A DNA stretch of 64,000 nt from Silene latifolia (taxonomy: Eukaryota; Streptophyta; Magnoliopsida; Caryophyllales; Caryophyllaceae), in NCBI RefSeq assembly GCF_048544455.1, contig NC_133529.1, positions 53,749,401 to 53,813,400 of the forward strand. Reading direction: 5' to 3'. The notes under the pieces were generated by a model. It made no database searches. It was not told the DNA's origin and worked only from the letters and a program-made list of their open reading frames with translations. Positions 38,004 through 49,081 of this stretch are shown piece after piece; the first letter of the stretch is position 1; each line of letters begins with the position of its first letter. Both the position numbers and the translations under genes were made by a program.

Positions 38004-39346
38004 TGTAACACCCCCATACTCCAAGTGCCTTACCAGGACCACTCAGGTATAAGGATGCTACCATCTCGGTTACCCGAGGCATGATAATCATAAGACAATG
38101 AAGAAACATACTTTATTAAACAAGTTTAAGTGATTACATTACAAAACCAACTGTAAGCAAAATACAACTGTTCTCAAACTATAAACCAACTGAAAGGAAC
38201 TGTTCTAATAAACACAGCGGAAGACTAAAGACTCTGACATGTGATGACTCCATCCCCAGCTAGATCCCACGCGTATCCAAGATATACCGCTAGCAAGCAA
38301 TCGCTCACCACCCCGAATGGATCACCACAGTTTTTAAAACATTTAAACGGGGTCAGTACTAATCACACAATTCACCATATATATATACAATAAGATAAAC
38401 AGACAGCTGAACTGTCACACACACACACACACATCACCAACTCCCATCATCTCAATACCGATCGCCCACTTTGGACTACCCGCCTGGGGGACCGCAGCTG
38501 CGTTCCCACCTAAGCCCCGCTCATCATACGAGCGATAACCCTGTCCCATTAATGTGCACATCCCCTTCCGTGGCGGGTTCCACGAAGGGCAAAACTAGGG
38601 CGTGAAGTCACTCCCGCAAGTGACCCCACTCAGCCGAGAACGCATCTCGAGAACCATAGACAACCAATCACAATCACAATCACAATCACAATCATCATAA
38701 CAAACAACTAACTACAACACATCACCAATATCCCATTATGGGACTAATGCTGAGTAGGAAATCCTACCTGGAAAGCACAACAAGCAGACGGTATCTACAG
38801 CTGTATCAAAAAGCCTCTTCTACGAACCCTCCTCCTATCTTATAACACACATAGGCCATACATCACATACTACACATAAAAACCCCCAATTCCTAAATTA
38901 GGGTTTAACCAAACTTAACTAAACATTATAAAAATTATGTTAAAAGCTTACCCTTGACGCAAGAAACTCAACGACACGAACAACGACAAGAACTGACCGT
39001 CTGAACTCCGGAATTGCTAAGAATGCGATTAGGAAGATGAATCGATCGCTTTCTCTCTTAAACAGGGTTTTAGGTTTTGCAAAAGTGATTTAAAACAATG
39101 ACGATTATGTTTAAATACCTTAATCGCATAATTAACAAAACCCGAGAAAACTCCCCGTAAAACCGGACACTCGATCGAGTACCCAAGGTACTCGATCGAG
39201 TACCCCCTTACTCGATCGAGTACCCCAGCTACTCGATCGAGTACCCAACAGGTCAGAAACTATTTTATTTCGCAACTTGCCCTTACTCGACAGAGTAAGG
39301 CCTACTCGATAGAGTACCTAAAGACTTATAAATACGGAGTATTACA
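38004..39346 (-). repeat. Element E 5' LTR
   Basis: 1343 bp. It has four perfect ACTCGATCGAGT copies at about 39170-39242 and the same two variants as the other LTR. It is nearly identical to 32168-33517 except for a cluster of differences around 38280-38505 and near the palindromes. Confidence 0.88.
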
Positions 39347-40219
39347 AAGGGTCCGCACTTTTACGCCTTGACTGGTTAAGGGTCCGCACATTTACGCCTT
39401 AACTAGACATTATGTCCCTCGAGAGTCTGGCCAGTCTTAGACACGGGTTCACGGTTATGTGTCCTGCCGTAGGGTTATTTTGGTGTCAGGTTATTGACAC
39501 CAAGGTTTAGGGTTTCAGGTTATTGGCCCTAGACGGTGCTCGTTCTTGTCTCGTGTTATTCTATGTATTTATGGTCCAAGATTTGGATGTTTTTTTTTAC
39601 CACTCGTATATTATCATTACTCATTTCATATGTCATTCAGGTAAATTAGTGTTATTCTTTTCATTATTACCACCTTCTTTTACAGTATTTCATATAATCA
39701 TGTAAGTGACGTGAAGTTTGTAAGTTGGTTATACATTTTAATTAATCATGTGGTATCATTATTACTCACTCATTTGTGATTATATACCTTGATATTTAAT
39801 ATCTATGAGCATCACATGTTTTCATATTTTAAATGGATTATATGTTGTCTCTTATTATTTGCTCATAACTGTTGCTTGATTTTCTTAAGTCATGGCTGGG
39901 AGGACTCCTAGTTACTCCCCACTGACGGTGGTTGTTGATATTTTTTTCAGGTTGATGTGCTTCTTGGTCATGGATGGGTTTGAGAGAGAGAGAGAGAGAA
40001 TAAATAATAATTATGATGTTTAGTAATCGAACCTTGTTGTTTTATTTTGGACGGGTTTTCGTTCCCGAGAGTAGTTGTATGCGTAGTTAACTATTACTGT
40101 ATCTATTTTGGTAGCACCCGGATTTATCGTCATGGTGTTTCCGCCACCATGGACTTTTATTAATATAAAATGCAATATTTATCTAGCTTATTTGTATTAT
40201 TAAATCCGGGGTTGTTACA
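39347..40219 (+). repeat. Element D 5' LTR, second part
   Basis: Resumes with AAGGG (39347-39351) after E and carries hairpins 5-8 and the remainder of hairpin 4. A GA microsatellite is near 39981-40000. It ends GGTTGTTACA at 40219, directly before the primer-binding site. Confidence 0.92.
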
Positions 40220-40221
40220 GT

Positions 40222-40234
40222 TGGTATCAGAGCC
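40222..40234 (+). other. Element D primer-binding site
   Basis: TGGTATCAGAGCC, complementary to initiator-Met tRNA, two bases after the 5' LTR. Confidence 0.85.
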
Positions 40235-40460
40235 AGAACGCTCCCAACACTCTCGGATTGAAATAAGACTTAAACAAAGATTAATTATGACTAAAAGAGA
40301 TTGGGGTAGAAACAAGTAAGGACTCTATTTATGTTTATATATAGGTCTCTTACTTGCATATGAGTATTGTTTTTGATTATGCGTTACTTGTGGCTGAGTA
40401 GTTGTTTGCTAGTGGTAGTTAGGTTTCTACCATGTGGTTTATCTGATTGCTTTGTTGTAG

Positions 40461-43400
40461 ATGAACACCCGACATGGAAACAACAATGGTAATGGCGAAA
40501 ATGAGAGAACTCGTTTGATCGAAACAGCTTTATTGAAGTTACTGGAGAAGGAGAACAATGCCCAACCTAACGAAAGGGAGAGATCCATTTTTGAGCGTTT
40601 CAACCGCCACGAACCTCAAGTATTCATGGGAGTCACCAACCCAGTCATCTTAGAGGGTTGGATACGTGAAATGGAGAAGTTGTTTGTCGTGACTCACATG
40701 CCTGAGGAGGAAAAGGTTGATATGGCTAGCTATTATTTCCGTGAAGAAGCGAATCGTTGGTGGGATCTTATGAAAGAATCACTGAAGGCTCAGCCCGGGT
40801 TTGGATGGGACCAATTCAAGGAAAGTGTGAAAGCTCCTTTCTATCCAGAGTCCCTTCGTTGGAAGAAACAACAGGAATTTTTGGATTTGGAGCAAGGGGA
40901 TATGACGGTGGAGCAATATACTAGCAAATTTATAGAATTGGCCCGTTTTGCTTCTATGATAATACCGACTGAGAGAGAGAAAATTCATCGGTATGAGTTG
41001 AGGTTGGCTCCTAAGGTTCGTACGGCAGTTGCAGCAGTCCCTTCACGGACCTTTCAAGAAGCTTATGATCGTGCCCTTAGTGTTTATGATGCGGTCTTAG
41101 ACCAAGAAGCTCATGAACGTCGTTTGGCTAAGAAAACCCCCGCTCCATCATCTTCTTCTCAGGGGCCAGCAAAAAGGGTAAAGCATGGTAACCCTTCAGG
41201 CGAGGCTCGTTCTAACCCTGCTCCTCAAGGTGACCATCGATGTTACCATTGTGGTGGAGCTTATCACCCTGGAAAAAGTTGTTCCGGGAAGGATATAAGA
41301 TGCTTCAACTGTCAAGGTTTAGGTCACACAGCAAATCGCTGCCCTCAAAGGACGAATCAAGCTTCAGGGGCGGGTAACAGGAATGATAGGTCTCAGCAGG
41401 CTCCTGCCCAGGGCCGTGTATTTCTTATGAACCGTGTGGAAGCTGAGGCTCACCCAGATGTTCTTACTGGTACATTTCTTGCTAATTCTACTCCTACATT
41501 CGTAATTTTTGATACTGGTGCTTCTTTATCATTTATTTCAACATCGTTCGTTAGTAAGACTCAACTCATTCCTAGTGCTCCTATTACCACTACTATATCT
41601 CTTCCCACGGGAGAAATTATACCATGTTCAACAGTCTTTCGTGATGTTCCCATATCTATTAGTGGAACCAACTTTCCAGCTGACCTTATAAGTTTTAAAC
41701 TCTCTGGATTCGATATTATCCTCGGTATGGATTGGTTAGCAAGGTTTGATGCAAAGTTTGTATGTCGTGACCAAAAGATCATTCTCAAAAGTCCATTAGG
41801 AACGAGGGTTTCATATAAGAGCATCTCGACTAAACCCGGGATTAAATGGGTGTCCGCATTAAAAATGGAGAACTTGAGGAGAAAAGGGTACAAATTATAC
41901 TTATGTAGTATTCGGGATGTCACTATGGAGGTTAAGATTGACGATATTCCAATTGTTCGAGAATACACCGACGTGTTTCCAGAGGATCTTCCAGGTGTCC
42001 CACCAGAACGAGATATTGAGTTTAATATTGATCTTCTCCCTGGTGCCGGACCGATCTCAAAGGCGCCTTATCGCATGGCTCCCACCGAGATGCAAGAACT
42101 AAAGAAGCAGCTAGATGACTTGATTGAGAAAAGATTTATTCGCCCAAGTGTATCGCCTTGGGGGGCTCCGGTATTGTTTGTAAGAAAGAAGGATGGGAGT
42201 ATGCGATTGTGCATTGATTATAGAGAGCTAAACAAGGTGACGATCAAGAACCGTTACCCTCTCCCAAGAATCGAGGATCTATTTGATCAACTGAAGGGAG
42301 CAAGTACGTTCTCGAAGATTGATTTGAGGTCGGGATACCATCAGATTCCGGTAAAGAAGGAGGATATCCCTAAAACCGCGTTTCGATCAAGGTATGGCCA
42401 TTATGAGTTCGTGGTGATGCCATTTGGTTTAACTAATGCCCCAGCCGTATTCATGGATCAGATGAACAGAACCTTCCACGAGTTTTTGGATAAATGTGTA
42501 GTTGTGTTCATAGATGATATCCTGATTTATTCAAAGAATGAGGATGAACATGCACAACATCTTCGTTTGGTATTAGAGACTCTGAGGAAGCAAAAATGGT
42601 TTGCGAAGTTTTTGAAATGCGAATTTTGGCTTAAGAAAATTGCATTTTTAGGACATGACATTTCTGGCGAGGGCGTCAGTGTCGATCCAGCTAAAGTTCA
42701 AGCAGTAGTGGATTGGGAAAGCCCTAAGAATGTGGGTGAGATTAGAAGTTTCTTGGGTTTGGCAGGCTACTACCGTAGGTTCATTAAAGATTTTTCTAAG
42801 GTGGCAAAACCAATGACTTCTTTACTAAAGAAGGAATCAAAATTTGCGTGGTCTAGCGCCTGTGAAGAGGCGTTTCAAGAGCTGAAGAGGAGATTGACAT
42901 CAGCACCAATTCTAACATTACCCGAGGAAGGCATCAGATTTGATGTCTATAGTGACGCGGCAAAGAATGGTCTAGGTTGTGTACTAATGCAAAATGGAAA
43001 GGTTGTGGCTTATGCATCGAGGCAACTAAAGGAAACTGAAAAGAACTATCCGACTCATGATCTCGAGTTGGCAGCTGTAGTTTTTGCCCTCAAGATTTGG
43101 AGACACTACCTCTATGGAGTTTCATGCAACTTTTATACAGATCACAAAAGCTTAAAATACATTTTCACACAAAGGGATCTAAATGCGAGGCAAAGGAGAT
43201 GGTTAGAGTTGATCATTGATTATAACCTTCAACTACACTACCATGAAGGTAAGGCCAATGTGGTGGCTGATGCATTAAGTAGGAAGGAAAAACACACGCT
43301 AAATGTGGCTTTAGTGTTGCCTGATGAACTTTGCCGTGAATTCCAAAAGCTGAATTTGGAAGTGGTCCGTCAAGGGAGTGCCAACTTGAGTGCCATGACA

Positions 43401-44894
43401 GCTGAACCTGAATTATATCATGAGATTCGAGTGAAGCAACGAGAGGATGCAATACTCGAAGGTTTGCGTGCCAAGGCTGGAGAAGCTAAGGAATTCAAGA
43501 TTTGGGCAGATGGGAGTTTAAGATTTCATGGGAGATGGTGTGTTCCTAACTGTGATGTACTCAAAAGAGAGATTATGCAAGAGGCTCATAGTACACCATA
43601 CTCTGTTCACCCGGGTGGGGACAAGATGTATAAAAATTTGAAGAAATTCTTTTGGTGGCCTAATATGAAAAGAGAGATAGCCGATTTTGTGGCCAAATGC
43701 CTCACTTGTCAAAAGGTGAAATTTGAGCATCAAAGACCCGGTGGTTTTTTGCAGCCGTTGGAAATACCGGTGTGGAAATGGGATTCAATTTCCATGGACT
43801 TTGTGATGGGCTTGCCAAGGACGCCGACAGGAAAGAATGCCATTTGGGTTGTGGTTGATCGGTTGACTAAAGTAGCTCATTTCATTCCGATGAAAGAAAC
43901 GTGGAGTTTGGATGAGATGGCGATGGCATACCAAAGAGAAGTTATTAGATTACATGGTGTTCCGAAAGATATAGTTTCCGATCGTGACCCACGATTTTGT
44001 TCGCATTTTTGGAGGAAACTTCAAGAGGCTTTGGGTAGTAAGCTAAAGTTGAGCACGGCATTTCATGCCGCTACAGATGGACAGACGGAGCGTACTATTC
44101 AAACGTTAGAGGATATGCTTCGAGCTTGTGCATTAGAGTTTCAAGCCGGTTGGGAGAAAAGTCTTCCCTTGGTTGAGTTCTCTTACAACAACAGTTTTCA
44201 CTCCAGCATTAAGATGGCGCCATTTGAGGCTTTATATGGGAGAAAATGTCGAAGCCCGTTGTGTTGGGATGATATAAGTGAAGCTGCGGTTCTCGGACCC
44301 AAAATGATTCAAGAATCCATTGAGCAAGTTAAGCTAATTCGGGAAAAGATGAAAGCGGCTCAGGACCGACAAAAGTCGTATGCAGACTTGCGTCGAAAGC
44401 CGATTGAGTACCAAGTTGGAGACAAGGTATTATTAAAAGTGTCACCTATGAAAGGCGTGAAGAGATTTGGTATTAAGGGCAAGTTGAGCCCAAAGTTTGT
44501 TGGGCCTTATGAGGTGCTTGAGCGGATTGGAGAGGTGGCTTATAAGTTAGCGTTACCCCCAAATTTATCTAAGGTTCATAATGTCTTTCATGTGTCTCAA
44601 TTAAGGAGGTATCGTAGTGACCCCTCCCACGTACTTCAGTCAGATGTGGTCGAGGTGGAACCAAACCTCACTTATGAGGAGCAACCAGTACGTATCCTAG
44701 ATAGGAAAGATAAGACCCTAAGGAATAAGGTCGTTCCACTGGTAAAAGTTTTGTGGCGCAGCCAAAAGTTTGAAGAGGCTACATGGGAAACTGAAGCATC
44801 TATGCGGGAGAGATATCCACAACTATTCGATTTGGGTAACCCTTCTATTTCAAGTTTCGAGGACGAAACTTTTCTTAAGGGGGTAGGGTTGTAA
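40461..44894 (+). CDS. Element D gag-pol polyprotein, 1477 aa, intact
   Basis: One open frame from ATG 40461. Gag core lies at about residues 40-230 ([20 protein letters not shown]). Two zinc knuckles follow: [14 protein letters not shown] (261-274) and [14 protein letters not shown] (281-294). Protease Asp351 is in DTGAS. RT catalytic residues are in FIDD (684-686). RNase H carboxylates are probably D832, E869, D894 and D937. Integrase has H1043/H1050/C1080/C1083 and the triad D1113, D1174, E1210. A chromodomain-like tail ([12 protein letters not shown] to ATWETEASM) lies at about 1405-1470. All key residues are present, as expected for a functional Tekay-type polyprotein. The TAA stop lies at 44892-44894, inside the 3' LTR, so coding and LTR overlap by five bases. 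The polypurine tract (AAGGGGGTAGGG) is also coding. Confidence 0.95.
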   Translation: MNTRHGNNNGNGENERTRLIETALLKLLEKENNAQPNERERSIFERFNRHEPQVFMGVTNPVILEGWIREMEKLFVVTHMPEEEKVDMASYYFREEANRWWDLMKESLKAQPGFGWDQFKESVKAPFYPESLRWKKQQEFLDLEQGDMTVEQYTSKFIELARFASMIIPTEREKIHRYELRLAPKVRTAVAAVPSRTFQEAYDRALSVYDAVLDQEAHERRLAKKTPAPSSSSQGPAKRVKHGNPSGEARSNPAPQGDHRCYHCGGAYHPGKSCSGKDIRCFNCQGLGHTANRCPQRTNQASGAGNRNDRSQQAPAQGRVFLMNRVEAEAHPDVLTGTFLANSTPTFVIFDTGASLSFISTSFVSKTQLIPSAPITTTISLPTGEIIPCSTVFRDVPISISGTNFPADLISFKLSGFDIILGMDWLARFDAKFVCRDQKIILKSPLGTRVSYKSISTKPGIKWVSALKMENLRRKGYKLYLCSIRDVTMEVKIDDIPIVREYTDVFPEDLPGVPPERDIEFNIDLLPGAGPISKAPYRMAPTEMQELKKQLDDLIEKRFIRPSVSPWGAPVLFVRKKDGSMRLCIDYRELNKVTIKNRYPLPRIEDLFDQLKGASTFSKIDLRSGYHQIPVKKEDIPKTAFRSRYGHYEFVVMPFGLTNAPAVFMDQMNRTFHEFLDKCVVVFIDDILIYSKNEDEHAQHLRLVLETLRKQKWFAKFLKCEFWLKKIAFLGHDISGEGVSVDPAKVQAVVDWESPKNVGEIRSFLGLAGYYRRFIKDFSKVAKPMTSLLKKESKFAWSSACEEAFQELKRRLTSAPILTLPEEGIRFDVYSDAAKNGLGCVLMQNGKVVAYASRQLKETEKNYPTHDLELAAVVFALKIWRHYLYGVSCNFYTDHKSLKYIFTQRDLNARQRRWLELIIDYNLQLHYHEGKANVVADALSRKEKHTLNVALVLPDELCREFQKLNLEVVRQGSANLSAMTAEPELYHEIRVKQREDAILEGLRAKAGEAKEFKIWADGSLRFHGRWCVPNCDVLKREIMQEAHSTPYSVHPGGDKMYKNLKKFFWWPNMKREIADFVAKCLTCQKVKFEHQRPGGFLQPLEIPVWKWDSISMDFVMGLPRTPTGKNAIWVVVDRLTKVAHFIPMKETWSLDEMAMAYQREVIRLHGVPKDIVSDRDPRFCSHFWRKLQEALGSKLKLSTAFHAATDGQTERTIQTLEDMLRACALEFQAGWEKSLPLVEFSYNNSFHSSIKMAPFEALYGRKCRSPLCWDDISEAAVLGPKMIQESIEQVKLIREKMKAAQDRQKSYADLRRKPIEYQVGDKVLLKVSPMKGVKRFGIKGKLSPKFVGPYEVLERIGEVAYKLALPPNLSKVHNVFHVSQLRRYRSDPSHVLQSDVVEVEPNLTYEEQPVRILDRKDKTLRNKVVPLVKVLWRSQKFEEATWETEASMRERYPQLFDLGNPSISSFEDETFLKGVGL

Positions 44895-47800
44895 CACCCC
44901 GCAATTTACACGTCATCCTAAATAATAAAACTCATATTTTTTTTTAAATAATAAGAATGATTCACAATAAAATTTTATCCTTTAAAATCTATTATTTTTC
45001 GACAATTATATCCAAATACCCATCCTAAACTTACACTCCTTATGCCGACGAATAACTACTTTGTCGTTGATGCTAATTTTATGATGTTTTAAAAACATAC
45101 TTAGCTCTTGGTCGTAAAATGAAAGTTGTAGATATTTCTCTTAGCTTTCCAACGCCACCAAAAACACCTCAATCGGAGTTCTGTAGAGGAAATTATGCCC
45201 GAAATACGAAAGAGTGTTGCAGAAATCCGCGAACAAGACCCACACACGTTATTCCTCTTTTCACCTTGAGTTATCATTTACCCCATCACCTAGGCACATG
45301 GCAAGTTGGCAACTTGATCTTTTTTCCTTGAAGCCCAAGGCCTACCCTCATAGGCATGTGACTACTTTACTTAAAGTAATAGCCTAAAGACTAGCCTTAA
45401 TCATTTCTACCACTCACTAATTTACCTAGAGTAATAGCCTAAAGACTAGCCTTAATCATTTCTACCACTCACTCTTTTACCTAGAGTAATAGCCTAAAGA
45501 CTAGCCTTAATCATTTCTATCACTCACTCTTTATTAGCTTCCTATTACCTACAAGTTAGACATAATCATTCTACAAAATTTCCTCTCTAAATCCTTCACT
45601 TGGCCGTAGCTTTTAACATCCATTTCCAACCTTTGTTTCTTTCATTCTCACATCTCTTTCATCTTGCTCATTTGTAAGTGTAGGTAGTTATTTAATTGTC
45701 ATTCTTATACTAGTTTATTTAGAGTAGTATTTAATTATTTGTTTTAATTCTTATGTTTGTTCAAGGAGGTGAGCAAGATACCTTGGTTGAGGGAGATCAT
45801 TTGGGTTGATCTTATTACAATATCCTACCTATTTACTAGTAATAATCTCTATCAAGGTAACTAGGTTTTCTCCTTTCTATGATTTTTGAATTTCAAGTGC
45901 TTTTATGTGGTTATAATAAGATTGATAATATATATGATGTTTAAAATCATGGAAATATATGAGATTCATGATTTATATAATAAATAGTAGTTTTTATTAT
46001 TTTTGTGATGAATATATACTTCTTTAATGTTTTCTATGATTTATTTGTGTTTTTTTTAGGTGATTTAACAATCTAATCAATGTGTAAAATATATGGATGA
46101 TTATAGAAATTATATTTTTGATTATATTCTGATTTATTATCATTATTTATGGGTTTGCATGAGATTATTTTAGTTTTATAACTATCATATTTTTATTTGT
46201 TGTTATTTGATATTTAATCACGGTTTTATGTGATAATCGTCTAATAAATATATAAAACATAAAATAATTTCGAAAACATTACTTCTTTAATTTTATTCTG
46301 GCCTATTATAATTTATATAGTATTTAAATTGATTATTTTATTTTTATAGCTATTATTGCTCTTATTTAATATATATTTGTGTTTTATGCAATTAATCTCA
46401 AGTAAATATGTAAAATATATAAATAAATGTTAAAATTGAATGTTTCATCATAATATGACTTGTTTTAGTGTATTAAAGTTTTCCATGTCCATTCTGTAAA
46501 TTTTTATAATTACTTTTGAATTTTATAACTAATTAGTCCATAAATAAGGTTTAATTGTGTTAGAACAATAAATAAATATAAATAAAACATTTACAATTTA
46601 TTTTTATGCATATTCTATCCTATACTTATGAAAAATAAATTATTAATGGTCATGACACAATTTGCTTAATTATTTCTTTATTTTTTTTCATGAAATCGCC
46701 TATTAAATGCTATTTTAAGTTAAATATATGAAATGAGGTTAAATAATTTATTAGGTACTGTTTTTATTGAATTCATAGCTCCCTAAAATGTCTAGTAATT
46801 TTGCATGGACAGAATATAACTTTTGTTTAATTGTTTAGAATTAATAGATGTTTAATTAACGAATTTAATAAATGTTTGTTAAGGAAATAACTAATAATAT
46901 ATTTGATGGTATCATGTCTTGTAAATATATTCCCCATAACTATGTTTATAATGTGAGATTACAATAGTGTATTTGTTAAGAATTGATTGTTACTTCTACT
47001 ATGGTAAATGTCATGTATACGCTTTTTGTGATATTGCCTTTCGAAAATTATATATTGACAAGAGTGTCTCTTGTTTTATATTGGAAAAGTTGAAATTACA
47101 CTCTAGCTTTGATTACCATTATTGAATTTCATTTAATATTATTTATCGCTCAGTTATGAGCATTTTGAATGTTAACATGAGGTTATTCATGGTGCACATT
47201 TGTTATCTTTTGGACCTTGTTCCATTTTATATATGGTTTAGCTAGAGTATAAGATATCGAGTAGATTTCAGGTTATTGGTCTACTTGAGATGAGCAATAC
47301 CAAACTGGGTAGGTTTTGTGTTATTGGCCTACCTAGTACCCTAGCATGGTTTCGGTTATTGGCCTCTGCTATGGGTTGACTGTCCTTTTTGGATACTCTT
47401 ATGAGTCTATGGATATGTCGTTTGGGGGTCAAGGGTCCGCACTTTTACGCCTTGACTGGTTAAGGGTCCGCACATTTACGCCTTAACTAGACATTATGTC
47501 CCTCGAGAGTCTGGCCAGTCTTAGACACGGGTTCACGGTTATGTGTCTTGCCGTAGGGTTATTTTGGTGTCAGGTTATTGACACCAAGGTTTAGGGTTTC
47601 AGGTTATTGGCCCTAGACGGTGCTCGTTCTTGTCTCGTGTTATTCTATGTATTTATGGTCCAAGATTTGGATGTTTTTTTTTACCACTCGTATATTATCA
47701 TTACTCATTTCATATGTCATTCAGGTAAATTAGTGTTATTGTTTTCATTATTACCACCTTCTTTTACAGTATTTCATATAATCATGTAAGTGACGTGAAG

Positions 47801-48303
47801 TTTGTAAGTTGGTTACACATTTTAATTAATTATGTGGTATCATTATTACTGACTCATTTGTGATTATATACCTTGATATTTAATATCTATGAGCTTCACA
47901 TGTTTTCATATTTTAAATGGATTATATGTTGTCTCTTATTATTTGCTCATAACTGTTGCTTGATTTTCTTAAGTCATGGCTGGGAGGACTCCTAGTTACT
48001 CCCCACTGACGGTGGTTGTTGATATTTTTTTCAGGTTGATGTGCTTCTTGGTCATGGATGGGTTTGAGAGAGAGAGAGAGAGAATAAATAATAATTATGA
48101 TGTTTAGTAATCGAACCTTGTTGTTTTATTTTGGACGGGTTTTCATTCCCGAGAGTAGTTGTATGCGTAGTTAACTATTACTGTATCTATTTTGGTAGCA
48201 CCCGGATTTATCGTCATGGTGTTTCCGCCACCATGGACTTTTATTAATATAAAATGCAATATTTATCTAGCTTATTTGTATTATTAAATCCGGGGTTGTT
48301 ACA
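44890..48303 (+). repeat. Element D 3' LTR
   Basis: Complete 3.4-kb LTR, TGTAACACC to GGTTGTTACA. It has the three-unit 56-bp repeat at 45366-45531, the hairpin cluster at 47258-47617 and a GA run at 48067-48083. It provides the uninterrupted reference for the E insertion point (GGTCAAGGG directly followed by TCCGCAC). Confidence 0.94.
47258..47617. repeat. Cluster of eight hairpins with re-used loops (LTR of D)
   Basis: Stem-loops at 47258-47287, 47305-47336, 47338-47375, 47428-47456, 47457-47489, 47523-47548, 47564-47587 and 47590-47617. Hairpins 1 and 8 share the loop TTTCAGGTTATTGG; 2 and 3 are the same with small changes and are nearer consensus in the 5' LTR copy. Hairpin 7 has a 9-bp perfect stem (TTGGTGTCA) around GGTTAT. 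Hairpins 4 and 5 share the loop GTCCGCACNTTTACG with stems GTCAAGG and GTTAAGG and their complements. Stems differ between hairpins but pair within each, with G-T wobbles. Confidence 0.82.
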
Positions 48304-49081
48304 AAATGATACTATAAAAGATGGAAAGGTAAAATCTCTTATTACTCCTATTCTTATTCATTTCCATATTACTTGAGGAGAAGTACTTTTTGATGTGAGT
48401 GAGTATGTGCCGTACTTGGCATGGTACATCATCTGTTATGTTGGGTTGGAAAGTGGAATATGGTTACTTTTGATTGTGATCGGTGCTAGCTTGGCTTTTA
48501 CCTCCACATATCCAAATTATTTTGCCCCTTCTTACCCAATTACCTCACCTCACATTCATATGTAAGTCCTCGGCATGTGTTTTGGACCTCGATTGGTTGG
48601 AGTGTATATGTACGGTAGCTAGAGATGTCTATCATGTTAGATTGCATGCATGCTTTTGTAGGTCGTAGTTAGGTGAGTGACTAATTTTCTTCTCTCCTAC
48701 AAAATCCCTATTCATCTTGGTTTGTATTACACACTTTGTATTTAGAGCTTGCTTATGTTGAAATCGTTCTTATACTATAATATATGCTTTGGTTAATATA
48801 TATTTCTTGCCTCGGTTGATATCATTCTAGTCGTTTTATGTCTGTTCTCGTCTTTTCGATGATGTCAAGAGGGGGAAGAAATAACCATGATTTAGTATAT
48901 GCCTAAGCTTGCTCCTTGTCAAGACCGATTGTCTCTTAAAGTCCTTAAAGCTTTGGTATTGAATATAATTGTTTGATCTTGCGTTGATCTTTATCTATAA
49001 AGATAACGGTATTATATTGAGGGGAAACTACATACTTAGTCACAATTTTAGGAGACTTGCCATCATCAAAAAGGGGGAATT
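48304..49081 (+). other. Element C 3' non-coding region, second part
   Basis: Begins with the right AAATG duplication of D and continues without ORF to the polypurine tract AAAAAGGGGGAA just before the C 3' LTR. Confidence 0.75.

Larger units (their letters stand above)
32168..39346 (-). mobile_element. Element E: non-coding LTR retrotransposon (LARD-like) in the 5' LTR of D
   Basis: 7179 bp flanked by a perfect AAGGG duplication. On the minus strand the 5' LTR is 39346-38004 (starts TGTAATACTCCG), followed two bases later by primer-binding site TGGTATCAGAGC (38001-37990). The 3' LTR is 33517-32168, preceded by the purine tract CTTTTTAGGAGGGAAGA (33534-33518). The 4.5-kb interior has no ORF that looks like gag or pol. 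The best reading is a large non-autonomous LTR derivative mobilised by a Ty3-type relative. Confidence 0.88.
29623..48303 (+). mobile_element. Element D: chromodomain Ty3/gypsy (Tekay/Del-like), apparently intact coding
   Basis: LTRs start TGTAACACC and end GGTTGTTACA. The right LTR is 44890-48303 (3414 bp). The left one is 29623-40219, split by E, and totals 3413 bp without it. The duplication AAATG is at 29618-29622 and 48304-48308. The primer-binding site TGGTATCAGAGCC starts at 40222. The gag-pol frame is unbroken with a C-terminal chromodomain. LTRs differ at only a few sites by eye, so insertion was recent. Its own LTR is now interrupted by E, so transcription from the 5' LTR may be impaired. 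Confidence 0.94.
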
